Shown piece after piece: positions 6,009 through 15,900 of a DNA stretch of 64,000 nucleotides (position 1 is its first letter; each line of letters starts with the position of its first letter). The notes below the pieces were generated by a model, which was given only the letters and a program-made list of their open reading frames with translations, had not been told where the DNA came from and made no database searches. Made by a program: the position numbers and the translations under genes. The DNA is from Streptomyces bikiniensis (lineage in GTDB: Bacteria; Actinomycetota; Actinomycetes; Streptomycetales; Streptomycetaceae). The stretch spans positions 1 to 64,000 of the forward strand of contig JNWL01000010.1 in the NCBI GenBank assembly GCA_000716465.1. Direction: 5' to 3'.

Positions 6009-8189
6009 TCAGTCCTCATCGGCCTCCGCCCCTCCCTCCCCACCTGCGCAGATGGCCAGGACGTCGGCCCCGAAGCGGTTCAGCTTGCGGGTGCCGACGC
6101 CGGCGATCGAGGCGAGCTCCCCACCCGTGGCGGGGACCCGCTCGGCGATCGCCATGAGGGTCTTGTCGGTGAAGACGCAGTAGGCCGGCTGGCCGAGCTC
6201 GCCCGCCCGCTCGGCGCGCCAGTCGCGCAGCCGCTCGTACAGCCCCTCGTCCATGTCCGAGGGGCAGTCCTCGCAGCGCATCAGCTTCATCGCGCCCGCC
6301 TCGGTGAGGGTCGCGCCGCAGACCCGGCAGCGGACGGGACCGCGCTGCCTGCGCCGGGCGGGGGCGCTGCCCCGCTCGACGGAGCCCTGCCCGCCGCCGT
6401 GGACGGTGGTGCCGAGGGCGCCGGAGCCGGGGCGCAGGCCCTTGAGGAAGCGGGTGGGGCGCCGGGAGGCCCGGCCGCCCGGGGAGCGGGAGAGGGACCA
6501 GGAGAGCGTGAGGTGGACCCGGGCGCGGGTGACGCCCACGTACAGCAGGCGCCGCTCCTCCTCGACCTGCTCGTCGGTCTTGGCGTAGGTGATCGGCATC
6601 ATGCCCTCGGTGAGGCCGACCAGGAAGACGGCGTCCCATTCGAGGCCCTTGGCCGCGTGCAGCGAGGCGAGGGTGACGCCCTGGACGGTCGGGGCGTGCT
6701 GGGCGGCGGCCCGCTCGTCGAGCTCGGCGACCAGGTCCGAGAGGGTGGCCCCCGGCCTGGCGCGGGCGAAGTCCTCGGCGAGCCGGACGAGGGCGGCGAG
6801 GGATTCCCAGCGGTCGCGGACGGCGCCGGAGCCCGCGGGCGGCTCGGTGGTCCAGCCCTTGGTGGAGAGGACCGCCCTGACCTGCGCGGGCAGGTCCTCG
6901 GCGCCGTCGAGGAGGGAGTCGTTGCCCCCGGCGCGGGCCGCGCCGCGCAGGGCGATGCCCGCCTCCCGCACCTCCTGGCGCTCGAAGAAGCGCTCGGCGC
7001 CGCGGAGCTGGTAGGGCACCCCGGCGTCGGCGAGGGCCTGCTCGTAGACCTCGGACTGGGCGTTGATCCGGTAGAGGACGGCGATCTCGCCGGCCGGGAC
7101 GCCGGCGGCGATCAGGTCGCGGACGCGGCGGGCGGTGCCCTCGGCCTCGGCGGGCTCGTCGGCGTACTCGGCGTAGACCGGCTCGGGGCCGGGGCCGCGC
7201 TGGGAGACCAGCTCCAGGCGGTGCTCGGCGGCGCGGCCGCGGGCCTGGGAGAGCAGTCCGTTGGCCAGGTGGACGACCTGGGGGGTGGAGCGGTAGTCGC
7301 GGACCAGTCTGACCACGGTGGCGCCGGGGTGCCGGGTGCGGAAGTTCAGCAGGTGGTCGGGGGTGGCACCGGTGAAGGAGTAGATCGTCTGGCTGGCGTC
7401 GCCGACCACGCAGAGGCTGTCGCGGTCGCCGAGCCACAGGTCGAGCAGGCGCTGCTGGAGCGGGGAGACGTCCTGGTACTCGTCCACCACGAAGTGCTGG
7501 TACTGGCGGCGGACCTGGTCGGCGATGTCGTGCCGGTCCTGGAGGATGGCGACGGTGAGCAGCAGCACGTCCTCGAAGTCGATCACCGAGCGGTCGCGCT
7601 TCAGCTGCTCGTACGTGGCGTAGATCTGGCCGATCTCGGCCGGGTCACGGGGGGCGTCCCTGAGGGCCTTGGCGACGACGGCCGGGTAGTCGGCGGGGAC
7701 GGTCTGGGTGACCTTGGCCCACTCGATCTCGCCGGTGACGTCCCGCAGCTCGTTCCGGTCGAGCCGGATGCGGCAGCGGGCAGCGGCCTCGGCGACCAGC
7801 TGGACCTTCCGCTCCAGGAGCCGGGGCAGCTCGCCACCGACTGCTTTCGGCCAGAAGAACTGGAGCTGGCGGAGGGCTGCGGAGTGGAAGGTGCGGGCCT
7901 GGACGCCGCCCGCGCCGAGCTGCCGGAGCCGGCCGCGCATCTCGCCCGCGGCGCGGTTGGTGAAGGTGACGGCGAGGACGGTGGCGGGCTGGAGCACGCC
8001 CGCCCGCACCCCGTACGCGATCCGGTGCGTGATGGCCCGCGTCTTGCCCGTGCCGGCTCCCGCAAGGACGCACACCGGGCCGCCCAGGGCGAGCGCGACC
8101 TCGCGCTGCTCGGGGTCGAGCCCGTCGAGCACCGCGTCGGCCGTCTCCGGCACCTGGGGAAAGAGAGTGGAGTGCGTCGCTGCTGTCAC
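6009..8189 (-). CDS. uvrD2: UvrD2-type ATP-dependent DNA helicase
   Basis: 726 residues from a GTG near 8189 (VTAATHST); a GTG at 8237 is in frame but adds non-family sequence. Superfamily 1A 3'-5' helicase for DNA repair. Walker A AGAGTGKT is at about 43-50, with VDEYQD and later UvrD motifs such as VGDASQTIYSF, LASLHAAKGLEWD and YVGVTRA. After residue ~580 comes a tetracysteine motif (CRVCG...CEDC) and then an HRDC-like domain, the domain order of mycobacterial UvrD2. The M. tuberculosis uvrD2 gene also neighbours whiB7. The stop lies next to the wblC promoter; no terminator is evident between them. Confidence 0.92.
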   Translation of the reverse strand: MTAATHSTLFPQVPETADAVLDGLDPEQREVALALGGPVCVLAGAGTGKTRAITHRIAYGVRAGVLQPATVLAVTFTNRAAGEMRGRLRQLGAGGVQARTFHSAALRQLQFFWPKAVGGELPRLLERKVQLVAEAAARCRIRLDRNELRDVTGEIEWAKVTQTVPADYPAVVAKALRDAPRDPAEIGQIYATYEQLKRDRSVIDFEDVLLLTVAILQDRHDIADQVRRQYQHFVVDEYQDVSPLQQRLLDLWLGDRDSLCVVGDASQTIYSFTGATPDHLLNFRTRHPGATVVRLVRDYRSTPQVVHLANGLLSQARGRAAEHRLELVSQRGPGPEPVYAEYADEPAEAEGTARRVRDLIAAGVPAGEIAVLYRINAQSEVYEQALADAGVPYQLRGAERFFERQEVREAGIALRGAARAGGNDSLLDGAEDLPAQVRAVLSTKGWTTEPPAGSGAVRDRWESLAALVRLAEDFARARPGATLSDLVAELDERAAAQHAPTVQGVTLASLHAAKGLEWDAVFLVGLTEGMMPITYAKTDEQVEEERRLLYVGVTRARVHLTLSWSLSRSPGGRASRRPTRFLKGLRPGSGALGTTVHGGGQGSVERGSAPARRRQRGPVRCRVCGATLTEAGAMKLMRCEDCPSDMDEGLYERLRDWRAERAGELGQPAYCVFTDKTLMAIAERVPATGGELASIAGVGTRKLNRFGADVLAICAGGEGGAEADED

Positions 8190-8413
8190 CCCGCCATGCT
8201 GCCAGGTCCCGTGGGGTGGGTGCGGCGGGTTGTCCACAGGCGGGAGACGCCGGTCATACGAATCCCGGGGCGGCGGGGCCGGCCGCCGGCCGATGCGGGA
8301 CCGGTGCGGAATCCCGTGCGGGACCGGTCCGGGAATGGGACGGAGAGGGCGTACGTTCTCCTTCTCGGACCCCGTCAGCGAACGCGAACGAAGAACCAGA
8401 GGAGCGCCTGGCC

Positions 8414-8656
8414 ATGCAGGGCACTGTGACGATGTACAGCACCACGTGGTGCGGCTACTGCCGTCGGCTGAAGAGCCAGATGGACCGCGAGGGCATCGCG
8501 TACACGGAGATCAACATCGAGCAGGACCCGGACTCGGCGGCGTTCGTCGAGGAGGCCAACGGCGGCAACCAGACCGTGCCGACCGTGCTCTTCCCGGACG
8601 GCTCCACCCTGACGAACCCGAGCCTCGCGCAGGTCAAGCAGAAGATCGGCGCCTGA
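8414..8656 (+). CDS. mrx1: Mycoredoxin / glutaredoxin-like protein
   Basis: 80 residues. Mycoredoxins use mycothiol to reduce mixed disulfides in actinobacteria. The redox motif CGYC sits in TTWCGYCRRLK near the N terminus, with the cis-proline loop TVPTVLF (about residues 54-60) and a GxxxxNPS-type C-terminal loop. The ATG at 8414 follows GAGGAG about 9 bases upstream. Divergent from uvrD2, as its homologue Rv3198A is in M. tuberculosis. Assignment as mycoredoxin rather than another glutaredoxin rests on that context and on the actinobacterial host. Confidence 0.88.
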   Translation: MQGTVTMYSTTWCGYCRRLKSQMDREGIAYTEINIEQDPDSAAFVEEANGGNQTVPTVLFPDGSTLTNPSLAQVKQKIGA

Positions 8657-8690
8657 TCGATTTTCGGCCACTGCGGCCGCCGCTCGCGTC

Positions 8691-8726
8691 ACGCCCCCTT
8701 CGGTCACGCCCGACCGGAGGGGGCGT
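8691..8726. terminator. Bidirectional hairpin between converging genes
   Basis: A near-perfect inverted repeat (ACGCCCCCTTCGGTC / GACCGGAGGGGGCGT) lies between the mycoredoxin and OYE stops and overlaps the end of the OYE gene. It can serve both strands. Confidence 0.6.
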
Positions 8727-9870
8727 TCTCGTGCTCCGAGGGCTCCGGGCGCTCCGACGGCCCGTCCGCGAGCGCGGGGTAGTCGGTGTAGCCGTTCTCG
8801 CCGCCCGTGTACATCAGGCCCTCCTCGCGGACGGGGTTGATCGCGGCCCCGGTCCGGAGGCGTTCGACGAGGTCGGGGTTGGCGAGGAAGGGGCGGCCCA
8901 GGGAGATCAGGTCGGCCCCGGCGGCGAGGAGGCGCTCGGCCGCGTGCCGGCCGCCGTCGGCGGGCAGGGGCCCGCCCCAGCCCAGGACGGGATTGGCTAT
9001 CAGGGTTCCCTCCCAGGTCTTCCGGATGTACTGGAAGAGCGGCTGGTCCGGGTCGGCGAAGACCAGGTGCAGATAGGCCGGGCCGATGGGGGCCAGGGCG
9101 GCGACGAGGGCCGGATAGATGTCCTCGGTGTCGCCCTCCTCGATGCCGTTGACGGTCAGGCCGGGCGCGAGCCGCACGCCCACCCGCTCGGGGCCGATCG
9201 CGTCGGCGACGGCCCGGACCACCTCGACGGTGAGGCGGATCCGCCCGGCGACGGAGCCGCCGTACGCGTCGGTGCGGAGGTTGGTGTTCTTCGCCAGGAA
9301 CTGGTGCAGCAGGTAGCCGTTGGCGGAGTGGACCTCAACGCCGGCGAAGCCCGCGTCGACGGCCCTGCGGGCAGCGGCGGCGAAGTCGGCGACGGTGGCA
9401 CGGATCTCCTCGGCGGTCATCTCGCGCGGGACGACGGCCTCCCGGCGTCCGCCGGGCGTGTGGATCGGCTCGGGAAGGGGAACCGGCGAGGGGGCGACGG
9501 GCGTGAGCCCGCTGTTGTCGGGGTGGCCGACCCGGCCGCCGTGCTGGAGCTGGAGGAACATCCGGCCGCCCGCCGCGTGCACGGCGTCGGTGACCCGCCG
9601 CCATCCGGCCACGTGGGCGTCGTTGTGGATGGCCGTGATGTTCGGGTAGGTCCGGCCCACGGCGTTCGGCGTGGAGGCCTCGGCGATGATCAGGCCGGCG
9701 GAGGCGCGCTGGGCGTAGTAGGTGGCCATGACGGGCTTCGGGACGCCGTCGGCCGTGGCGCGGTTGCGGGTCATCGGCGCCATCACCATGCGGTTGGGCA
9801 GTTCCAGCGGGCCGAGGCGGGCGGGGTCGAAGAGGCGGGAGGGGCGGAGTGCGTCCGGTGCGTTCGTCAT
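8704..9870 (-). CDS. Old Yellow Enzyme family alkene reductase
   Basis: 388 residues, full length. An FMN-dependent NAD(P)H ene-reductase that reduces C=C bonds of unsaturated aldehydes, ketones or nitroesters, usually for detoxification. Substrate-binding His181 and Asn184 are present in HSANGYLLHQFL, followed by TNLRTDAYGGS. FMN-contact motifs include LPNRMVMAPMTRNRA and the C-terminal ISLGRPFLANPDL. Divergent from a MerR-family gene with a shared 66-base intergenic region holding a perfect palindrome. The -10-like TACCGT ends 6 bases from the ATG, so its mRNA may be leaderless. Probably an inducible detoxification unit. Confidence 0.92.
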   Translation of the reverse strand: MTNAPDALRPSRLFDPARLGPLELPNRMVMAPMTRNRATADGVPKPVMATYYAQRASAGLIIAEASTPNAVGRTYPNITAIHNDAHVAGWRRVTDAVHAAGGRMFLQLQHGGRVGHPDNSGLTPVAPSPVPLPEPIHTPGGRREAVVPREMTAEEIRATVADFAAAARRAVDAGFAGVEVHSANGYLLHQFLAKNTNLRTDAYGGSVAGRIRLTVEVVRAVADAIGPERVGVRLAPGLTVNGIEEGDTEDIYPALVAALAPIGPAYLHLVFADPDQPLFQYIRKTWEGTLIANPVLGWGGPLPADGGRHAAERLLAAGADLISLGRPFLANPDLVERLRTGAAINPVREEGLMYTGGENGYTDYPALADGPSERPEPSEHENAPSGRA

Positions 9871-9876
9871 GCCCGT

Positions 9877-9908
9877 ACGGTAGGAGTTGACACTGGTGTC
9901 AGGTTCAA
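9877..9908 (-). promoter_or_regulatory. MerR-type promoter of the OYE gene
   Basis: -35 TTGAAC (9903-9908) and -10 TACCGT (9877-9882) are separated by 20 bases. Such an overlong spacer is typical of promoters activated by MerR-family DNA distortion. The palindrome 9888-9901 lies inside the spacer. The expected start falls at or next to the ATG (9870). Confidence 0.55.
9888..9901. promoter_or_regulatory. Palindromic MerR operator
   Basis: TGACAC-TG-GTGTCA is a perfect 6-2-6 inverted repeat between the divergent OYE and MerR genes. Position and form suit a MerR dimer. Confidence 0.65.
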
Positions 9909-9936
9909 GTCCGGTTCCGGCGAACGGGGATGTGAC

Positions 9937-10320
9937 ATGCGGATCGGTGAACTCGCCCGGCGCAGCGGGGTGAGCGAGAGGTCGCTGCGCTACTACGAGA
10001 CGCAGGGTCTCCTGGCGTCCGAGCGCACGCCGGGAGGGCAGCGCGACTTCGGCGAATGGGCGGTGGACCGCGTCATCCGCGTCCAGGCGCTGTACGCGGC
10101 CGGGCTCACCAGTAGGAAGATCGCGCTGCTGCTGCCCTGCATGCGGGACGCGGACGGGGCGGCTAGCGAGATCGCCACGCCCCGGCTCGTCGACGAGCTG
10201 AGCGCGGAGCGCGACCGCATCGACCGTACGATCGCGGACCTGGTGCGCTCCCGCGACGTCCTGGACGAGGCCATCTCCACGGCCGCCGCCTCCCTGGCGG
10301 GGGAGACGGTCCGCTCCTGA
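9937..10320 (+). CDS. MerR-family transcriptional regulator
   Basis: 127 residues from the ATG at 9937. The winged-helix N terminus is canonical: MRIGELARRSGVSERSLRYYE, then QGLL and R..GGQRDF. Residues ~70-125 form the dimerising helix (LSAERDRIDRTIADLVRSRDVLDEAI). There is a single Cys (LLPCMRD) and no metal-binding cluster, so it probably senses an organic or electrophilic ligand, consistent with control of the divergent ene-reductase. It converges on nudC, leaving 49 bases. Confidence 0.9.
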   Translation: MRIGELARRSGVSERSLRYYETQGLLASERTPGGQRDFGEWAVDRVIRVQALYAAGLTSRKIALLLPCMRDADGAASEIATPRLVDELSAERDRIDRTIADLVRSRDVLDEAISTAAASLAGETVRS

Positions 10321-10369
10321 CCGGCCCGGGTCCGGAGCGCGGGGTCCGGGCCCGGACGGGCCGGGCGGG

Positions 10370-11446
10370 TCAGAGGACGTCGCCCGGCTTCGGGAGCGGC
10401 CTGCCGTACCAGCGCTCGATCAGGCGGGAGGCGATCGAGATGCCGTACGGGGGGAGGACGTCGCCGCTCTCGAAGGCGGCGGCCAGCTCCTCGCGGGAGA
10501 ACCAGCGGGCCTCGTGGATCTCCTCGCCGTCCACGGTGATCTCCGAGGAGGTGGCGCGGGCGACGAAGCCCAGCATCAGGCTGGACGGGAAGGGCCAGGG
10601 CTGGCTGGCGACGTACTCGACCTCGCCGACCGTGACGCCCGCCTCCTCGAAGACCTCGCGGACCACCGACTGCTCGATGGACTCGCCCGGCTCGACGAAG
10701 CCGGCCAGGGTCGAGAAGCGGCCCTCCGGCCAGTGCACCTGGCGGCCGAGCAGGGCCCGGTCGTGCTCGTCCGTGACGAGCATGATCACCGCGGGGTCGG
10801 TGCGCGGGTAGTGCTCGGCGCCGCAGGCCTGGCAGCGACGGATGTGCCCGGCCGCGGCGATGACCGTGCGCTCGCCGCAGCGCGAGCAGAAGCGGTGGAG
10901 GCGCTGCCAGTTCTCCAGGGCCACGGCGTGCACCATCAGGGCGGTGTCCCGGTCGGAGAGCAGCATCCCGGCCTCGCGCAGCCCGGCGGGGCGGGCGGAC
11001 TGGTCCATGCGGCCGGGCAGGGAGTCCTTCTGGAGCGCGAAGTAGGAGATCCCGTCGGCGTCCGTGCCCAGGAAGTAGCGGTGGGTCTCGGTGACCGGGG
11101 CCTCGAAGGCCGGGGTCATGACGAGTTCGGTGGTGCCGTCGGGACGGTCGTCGATCAGCACCTGGCCGCCGGAGACCACGAAGACCCGGGTCGTGGGGTG
11201 GCTCCAGGCGGCCGCGAGCCACGCCTCGTCGAGGCGGTGGTGGGCGGCGCGGTCGATGCCGCTCGGGGCGGTGAGCGCGATCGGGCGGTCCGCGGGGGCC
11301 GGTACGTCCGCCGGGATCTGTACGTCCGCCGGGGTCGGGGCGTCCGCCGGAAGGGACGCCGGGGTGCCCTCCGGAGCCGGGGTGCCCGGGGCGTTCCCCG
11401 GGGCCGACGGGTCGTTCAGGGCCGGCACGTTCTTCAAGGTGCTCAC
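10370..11446 (-). CDS. nudC: NudC NAD+ diphosphatase / NAD-decapping Nudix hydrolase
   Basis: 358 residues from a GTG at 11446 with GGAAG upstream. NudC cleaves NADH to NMNH and AMP and removes NAD caps from RNA 5' ends. The zinc ligands are Cys187, 190, 205 and 208. The Nudix box spans 249-271 (GFVEPGES...REVFEEAGV), followed by the NADH-specific SQPWPFPSS at 281-289. An N-terminal ~55-residue Pro/Ala/Asp-rich extension is not part of the usual fold. Downstream of the M20 peptidase gene by 36 bases and probably in the adnA-adnB-peptidase transcript; next to mrx1 and uvrD2 in mycobacteria as well. Confidence 0.95.
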   Translation of the reverse strand: MSTLKNVPALNDPSAPGNAPGTPAPEGTPASLPADAPTPADVQIPADVPAPADRPIALTAPSGIDRAAHHRLDEAWLAAAWSHPTTRVFVVSGGQVLIDDRPDGTTELVMTPAFEAPVTETHRYFLGTDADGISYFALQKDSLPGRMDQSARPAGLREAGMLLSDRDTALMVHAVALENWQRLHRFCSRCGERTVIAAAGHIRRCQACGAEHYPRTDPAVIMLVTDEHDRALLGRQVHWPEGRFSTLAGFVEPGESIEQSVVREVFEEAGVTVGEVEYVASQPWPFPSSLMLGFVARATSSEITVDGEEIHEARWFSREELAAAFESGDVLPPYGISIASRLIERWYGRPLPKPGDVL

Positions 11447-11482
11447 AGGTTGCTTCCAACTCCCCCGGTTCGGTGTGTGGGT

Positions 11483-12901
11483 TCAGCGCTCGGCGGCCTG
11501 GAGGGCGACGGGCAGGTCGCCCCAGAGATGAGCGGTCGTCTCGACGCCCTTCATGAGCAGATCGAGCTCGATCTTCTCGTTCGGGGCGTGCCAGCCGTCG
11601 GACGGGACGGAGACGCCGAGGAACAGGACGGGTGCCTCCAGGACGTCCTGGAGGTCGGCGGCCGGACCCGAGCCGCCCTCGCGGGTGTAGCGGACCTCGG
11701 CGCCGTCGAAGGCCCGGCTCATGGCCCCGGCCACCGCCTTCAGGGCGGGGTGGCCGAGGGGGGTGAGGCAGGGGCGGGTCGGGGCGCCGAAGGTGATCCC
11801 GTACCGGATTCCGGCCGGGACGAGTCCGGCGAGCCAGTCCCGTACCGCCCGTTCGATCTTGTCCGGGTCCTGGCCGGCGACGAGCCGGAAGGAGAGCTTG
11901 AGGTGGGCGGAGGCGGGGACGATCGTCTTGCCGCCGGGGCCCTGGTAGCCGCCGCCGATGCCGTTGACCTCGGCGGTGGGGCGGGCCCAGACCCGCTCCA
12001 GGGTGGAGAAGCCCGCCTCGCCCAGGGTGCCGTGGGACTTGGCCGTGCGCAGCCAGGCCGCCTCGTCGAAGGGCAGCTCGGCGACGAGGGCCCGCTCGGC
12101 GTCGGTCAGCTCGGTCACGCCGTCGTAGAAGCCGGGGATCGCCACGCGCTCGTCGGCGTCGTGGAGGGCGGCGACGATCCGGCCGGCGACGGTGGCCGGG
12201 TTCGGCACGGCGCCGCCGAAGGAGCCGGAGTGGATGTCCTGGTCGGGGCCGTACAGCTCGATCTCGCAGTCCGCGACCCCGCGCATGCCGGTGCAGACGG
12301 TGGGGGTGGTCTCGGACCACATGCCGGTGTCGGAGACGATCACGGCGTCGGCGGCGAGCCGCCCGGCGCGGGCCTCGACCAGCTCGCGGAAGTGCGGGGA
12401 GCCGGACTCCTCCTCGCCCTCGATCAGGAGCTTGAGGTGGACGGCGGGGGCGGTGCGGCCGGTGGCGGCGAGGTGGGCGCGGACGCCGAGGGTGTGGAAG
12501 AACACCTGGCCCTTGTCGTCGGCCGCCCCGCGCGCGTACATCCGGCCGTCGACCACGGTCGGCTCGAACGGGTCCGTGCGCCAGCCGTCCTCGCGGGCGG
12601 CGGGCTGCACGTCGTGGTGGCCGTAGACGAGGACGGCCGGGGCGCCCGGGTCGTCCGAGGGCCACTCCGCGAAGACGGCGGGGGCGCCGGCGGTCTCCCA
12701 GACCTCGACCGTCGTGAAGCCGGTCTCCATGAGCTTGGCGGCGAGCCAGTCGGCGCTGCGCCGCACGTCGGCGGCCCGCTCCGGCTGCGCCGAGACGGAC
12801 GGGATGCGCAGCCACTCGGCGAGGTCGCCGAGGAAGGCGGCACGGTGCCGCTCGACGTACGTGCGCACTGCGTGGACGGCGCTGTCCGGGGTCTCGCTCA
12901 T
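11483..12901 (-). CDS. M20-family dipeptidase / metallopeptidase
   Basis: 472 residues from the ATG at 12901; longer in-frame starts overlap adnB. M20 enzymes are di-zinc peptidases of the carnosinase/DapE type. Metal-site motifs are VYGHHDVQPA, GAADDKGQ and IEGEEESGSPHF, where the Glu-Glu pair includes the catalytic base. The lid domain contains IHSGSFGG. No signal peptide. The start lies 10 bases after the adnB stop, so it is in the adn transcript. Substrate is unknown; members of this subfamily hydrolyse dipeptides. Confidence 0.9.
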   Translation of the reverse strand: MSETPDSAVHAVRTYVERHRAAFLGDLAEWLRIPSVSAQPERAADVRRSADWLAAKLMETGFTTVEVWETAGAPAVFAEWPSDDPGAPAVLVYGHHDVQPAAREDGWRTDPFEPTVVDGRMYARGAADDKGQVFFHTLGVRAHLAATGRTAPAVHLKLLIEGEEESGSPHFRELVEARAGRLAADAVIVSDTGMWSETTPTVCTGMRGVADCEIELYGPDQDIHSGSFGGAVPNPATVAGRIVAALHDADERVAIPGFYDGVTELTDAERALVAELPFDEAAWLRTAKSHGTLGEAGFSTLERVWARPTAEVNGIGGGYQGPGGKTIVPASAHLKLSFRLVAGQDPDKIERAVRDWLAGLVPAGIRYGITFGAPTRPCLTPLGHPALKAVAGAMSRAFDGAEVRYTREGGSGPAADLQDVLEAPVLFLGVSVPSDGWHAPNEKIELDLLMKGVETTAHLWGDLPVALQAAER

Positions 12902-12911
12902 ACATATGAGC

Positions 12912-15900
12912 CTATCCGGCCTCCGGGGGTGCCCCGCCCAGCAGGATCGCCTCGAGCTCGCTCCGGCCGGGCAGCCGGGCGGGCCGGGCGACCTCACCCG
13001 TACGGACGTACACGAAGGCGGCGGCCACCTCCTCGGGCGCGAGGCCGTGCTGCTCGGCCCAGGCGAGCCGGTAGAGCGCGAGCTGGAGCGGGTCGGCGCT
13101 GCGGGTGCGGCTAGTCTTCCAGTCGACGATCTCGTACGCGCCGGTCTCCGGGTCCCGGTAGACGGCGTCGATCCGGCCCCGGACGACCCGGCCCGCGAGG
13201 GTGAGGTGGACGGGGACCTCGACGCGGTACGGGGTGCGGCGGGCGTACGGGGTGCGGGCGAAGGCCTCCTTCAGCTCGTCCAGGTCCCGTTCGTCGAGGA
13301 TCTCGGGCTCGCCCGCGAACTCCTCGCCGCCGGGCAGCTCCTCCGGGCCGAGGAACGGCAGCGGCAGCTCCTCGTGGCGGGACTCCACCCAGGCGTGGAA
13401 GCGGGTGCCCCGGCGGGCGGCGGGCTGCGGCGGCTTGGGCAGGGGCCGGGCCAGCTCGCGCGCGAAGCCGTCGGGGTCGGCGGCGAGCCGGAGCACCTGG
13501 GAGGCGGAGAGGTACGCGGGCAGCAGCACGTCCCGGGTGGTGGCGCGGGCGCGGCGGAGCTCGGTGGTGAGGGAGGCGAGGTCGCGGTCCCAGGAGGCGA
13601 TGGTCCTGGCGTCCTCGGGGGTGAGGGCGCCGGGGTCTTCCTGGGCCTGGGGGTCTTCCTGGGCCCCGGGCTCCTGGGGTGCTGCCGGTTCCGGGGCCCC
13701 TGTTTCCCCGGGCTCCTCCGGTTCCGGGGCGGCGGCGCCTTCCGGGGCCCGGGACTCCCGGGGCACCGCCGGCTCCGGGGCCCCTGTTTCCCCGGGCTCC
13801 TCCGGTTCCGGGGCCCTCGGGCCCCGGACCGCGTCCGCGTGGGTGTCCTCGGGGAGGACCTCCTCGTCCCAGGCGGGCTCCTCGTCCTCCCAGGCGGGCT
13901 CCTCGTCGTCCCAGACCGGCTCCTCGTCGTCCCAGGGGTCCTCGGGGGGCGGGCCCTGGAGAGCGGGCGCCGCGCTCGTGGGGCCGCTCCCCCCCGTTCC
14001 GGTCTGCGGGGCGACCGACCACAGCAGGGACGTCACCCGCTCCGCGGCCTTCCGGCGGCGCTCGAAGGACTCCCGGTCCAGCGGCAGCGGCCACGCCTCG
14101 TCACGATCCGCCGCCGCCAGGGTCGGGTTCTCCGCGTCCTCCTCCGGCTCGTCCGCCCAGGCCTCGATCTCGCCGTGCCCGGCCGCGCAGTGGTCGTACA
14201 GGGCCAGGAGGAAGTCCGAGGGGCCGCGGGGCTTCTTCTGGCTCGGGCCCCACCAGTGGCCCGAGCCGAGGAGAAGGGAGCGGGGGCGGGTGAAGGTGAC
14301 GTACCCCAGGCGCAGTTCCTCGGTGTGCTGGTGCTCGCGCATGTCGGTCTTGAACGCGGCCAGGGACTTGGCGTCCCAGGCGTCGATCGACGGGAGCGTG
14401 GGGGCGTCGCCGCGCAGGGCGTGCGGGAGGACCTGCGGCTGGGAGGTCCACGCCTCGCGCGCGCGTGCGCTGGGGAACTGGCCGGTGACCAGGCCGGGGA
14501 CGGCGACGACGTCCCACTCCAGGCCCTTGGACTTGTGGGCGGTGAGGACCTTGACGGTGTTCTCGCCTCCGGGCAGCGCGCTGTCGAGGCCCTTCTCGAA
14601 CTGGACGGCCGTGCGCAGGAAGCCGAGGAAGGCGAGGAGGGTGGCCTCGCCGTCGAGGGAGGCGAAGCCGGCGGCGACGTCGAGGAAGTGGCCGAGGGTC
14701 TCGCGGCGGCGGGCGGCGAGGGCGTGCGGGGAGGCGGAGAGCTCGACCTCCAGGCCGGTCGTGTTCAGGACCCGGTGCAGCACGTCCATGAGGGGGTCCG
14801 CGAGCGAGGTGCGCAGGGAGCGCAGTTCGGCGGCGAGGCGGGCGAAGCGGACCCTGGCCTCGGCGGAGAACGCCAGGCCGTCGTCGGGGGTGCCCCCGGA
14901 GTCGAGGAAGGTGTCGAGCGCGTCGGCGAGGGAGATCACCTCGGCCGGGTCGACGCCCTCGACGGCGGCGGCGAGCCGCTGCTCGGGGTCGGTCTCCTCG
15001 CTCCCCCGGTGCACCAGGAGGCGGGCGCGGCGGCCCAGGAGGGCGAGGTCGCGGGGGCCGATCCGCCAGCGGGGGCCGGTGAGGAGCCGTACCAGGGAGG
15101 CGTTGGCGCCCGGGTCCTGGAGGACCTCGCAGACGGCGACGAGGTCCGCGATCTCGGGCAGGTGGAGGAGGCCGGAGAGACCGACGACCTCGACGGGCAC
15201 GTCCCGGGCGACCAGGGCGGCGTGGATCGCGGGGAAGTCGGTGGCGGTGCGGCACAGGACGGCGATCTCGCCGGGTTCGCGGCCGGTGCGGACGAGGCGG
15301 GCGAGGGAGTCCGCGAGCCAGTCGATCTCCTCGGCGTGGGTGGGCAGCAGGGCGATCCGTACGCTGCCGTCGTTCTCGGCGCCGGGTGCGGGCCGCAGCG
15401 CCTCCACGCCCGCGTGCAGGGCGCGCAGGGGGGCGGCGAGGCCGTTGGCGAGGTCGAGGAGGCGGCCGCCGCTGCGCCGGTTCTCGGAGAGGGCGTAGCG
15501 GCTCGCGGGGCTGCCGTCGCGGTGCGGGAAGTGCTCGGGGAAGTCGTCCAGGTTGGCGACGGAGGCGCCGCGCCAGCCGTAGATGGCCTGGCAGGGGTCG
15601 CCGACGGCGGTCACGGCGTGCCCGGTGCCCTGGCCGAAGAGGCCGGAGAGCAGCAGCCGCTGGGCGACGGAGGTGTCCTGGTACTCGTCGAGGAGGACGA
15701 CCTTGAACTCGTCGCGCAGGATCGTGCCGACCTCGGGCCGGGTGGTGGCGAGTTCGGCGGAGCGGGCGATCTGGTCGCCGAAGTCGAGCAGGTCGCGGGA
15801 GCGCTTGGCGGCGCGGTAGCGGACGACGAGGTCGAGGAGTTCGCGGCGGGCGGCGGCGGCCTCGGGGACCTTGCGCAGCTCGGCGTTGCTCAGCTTGGCG

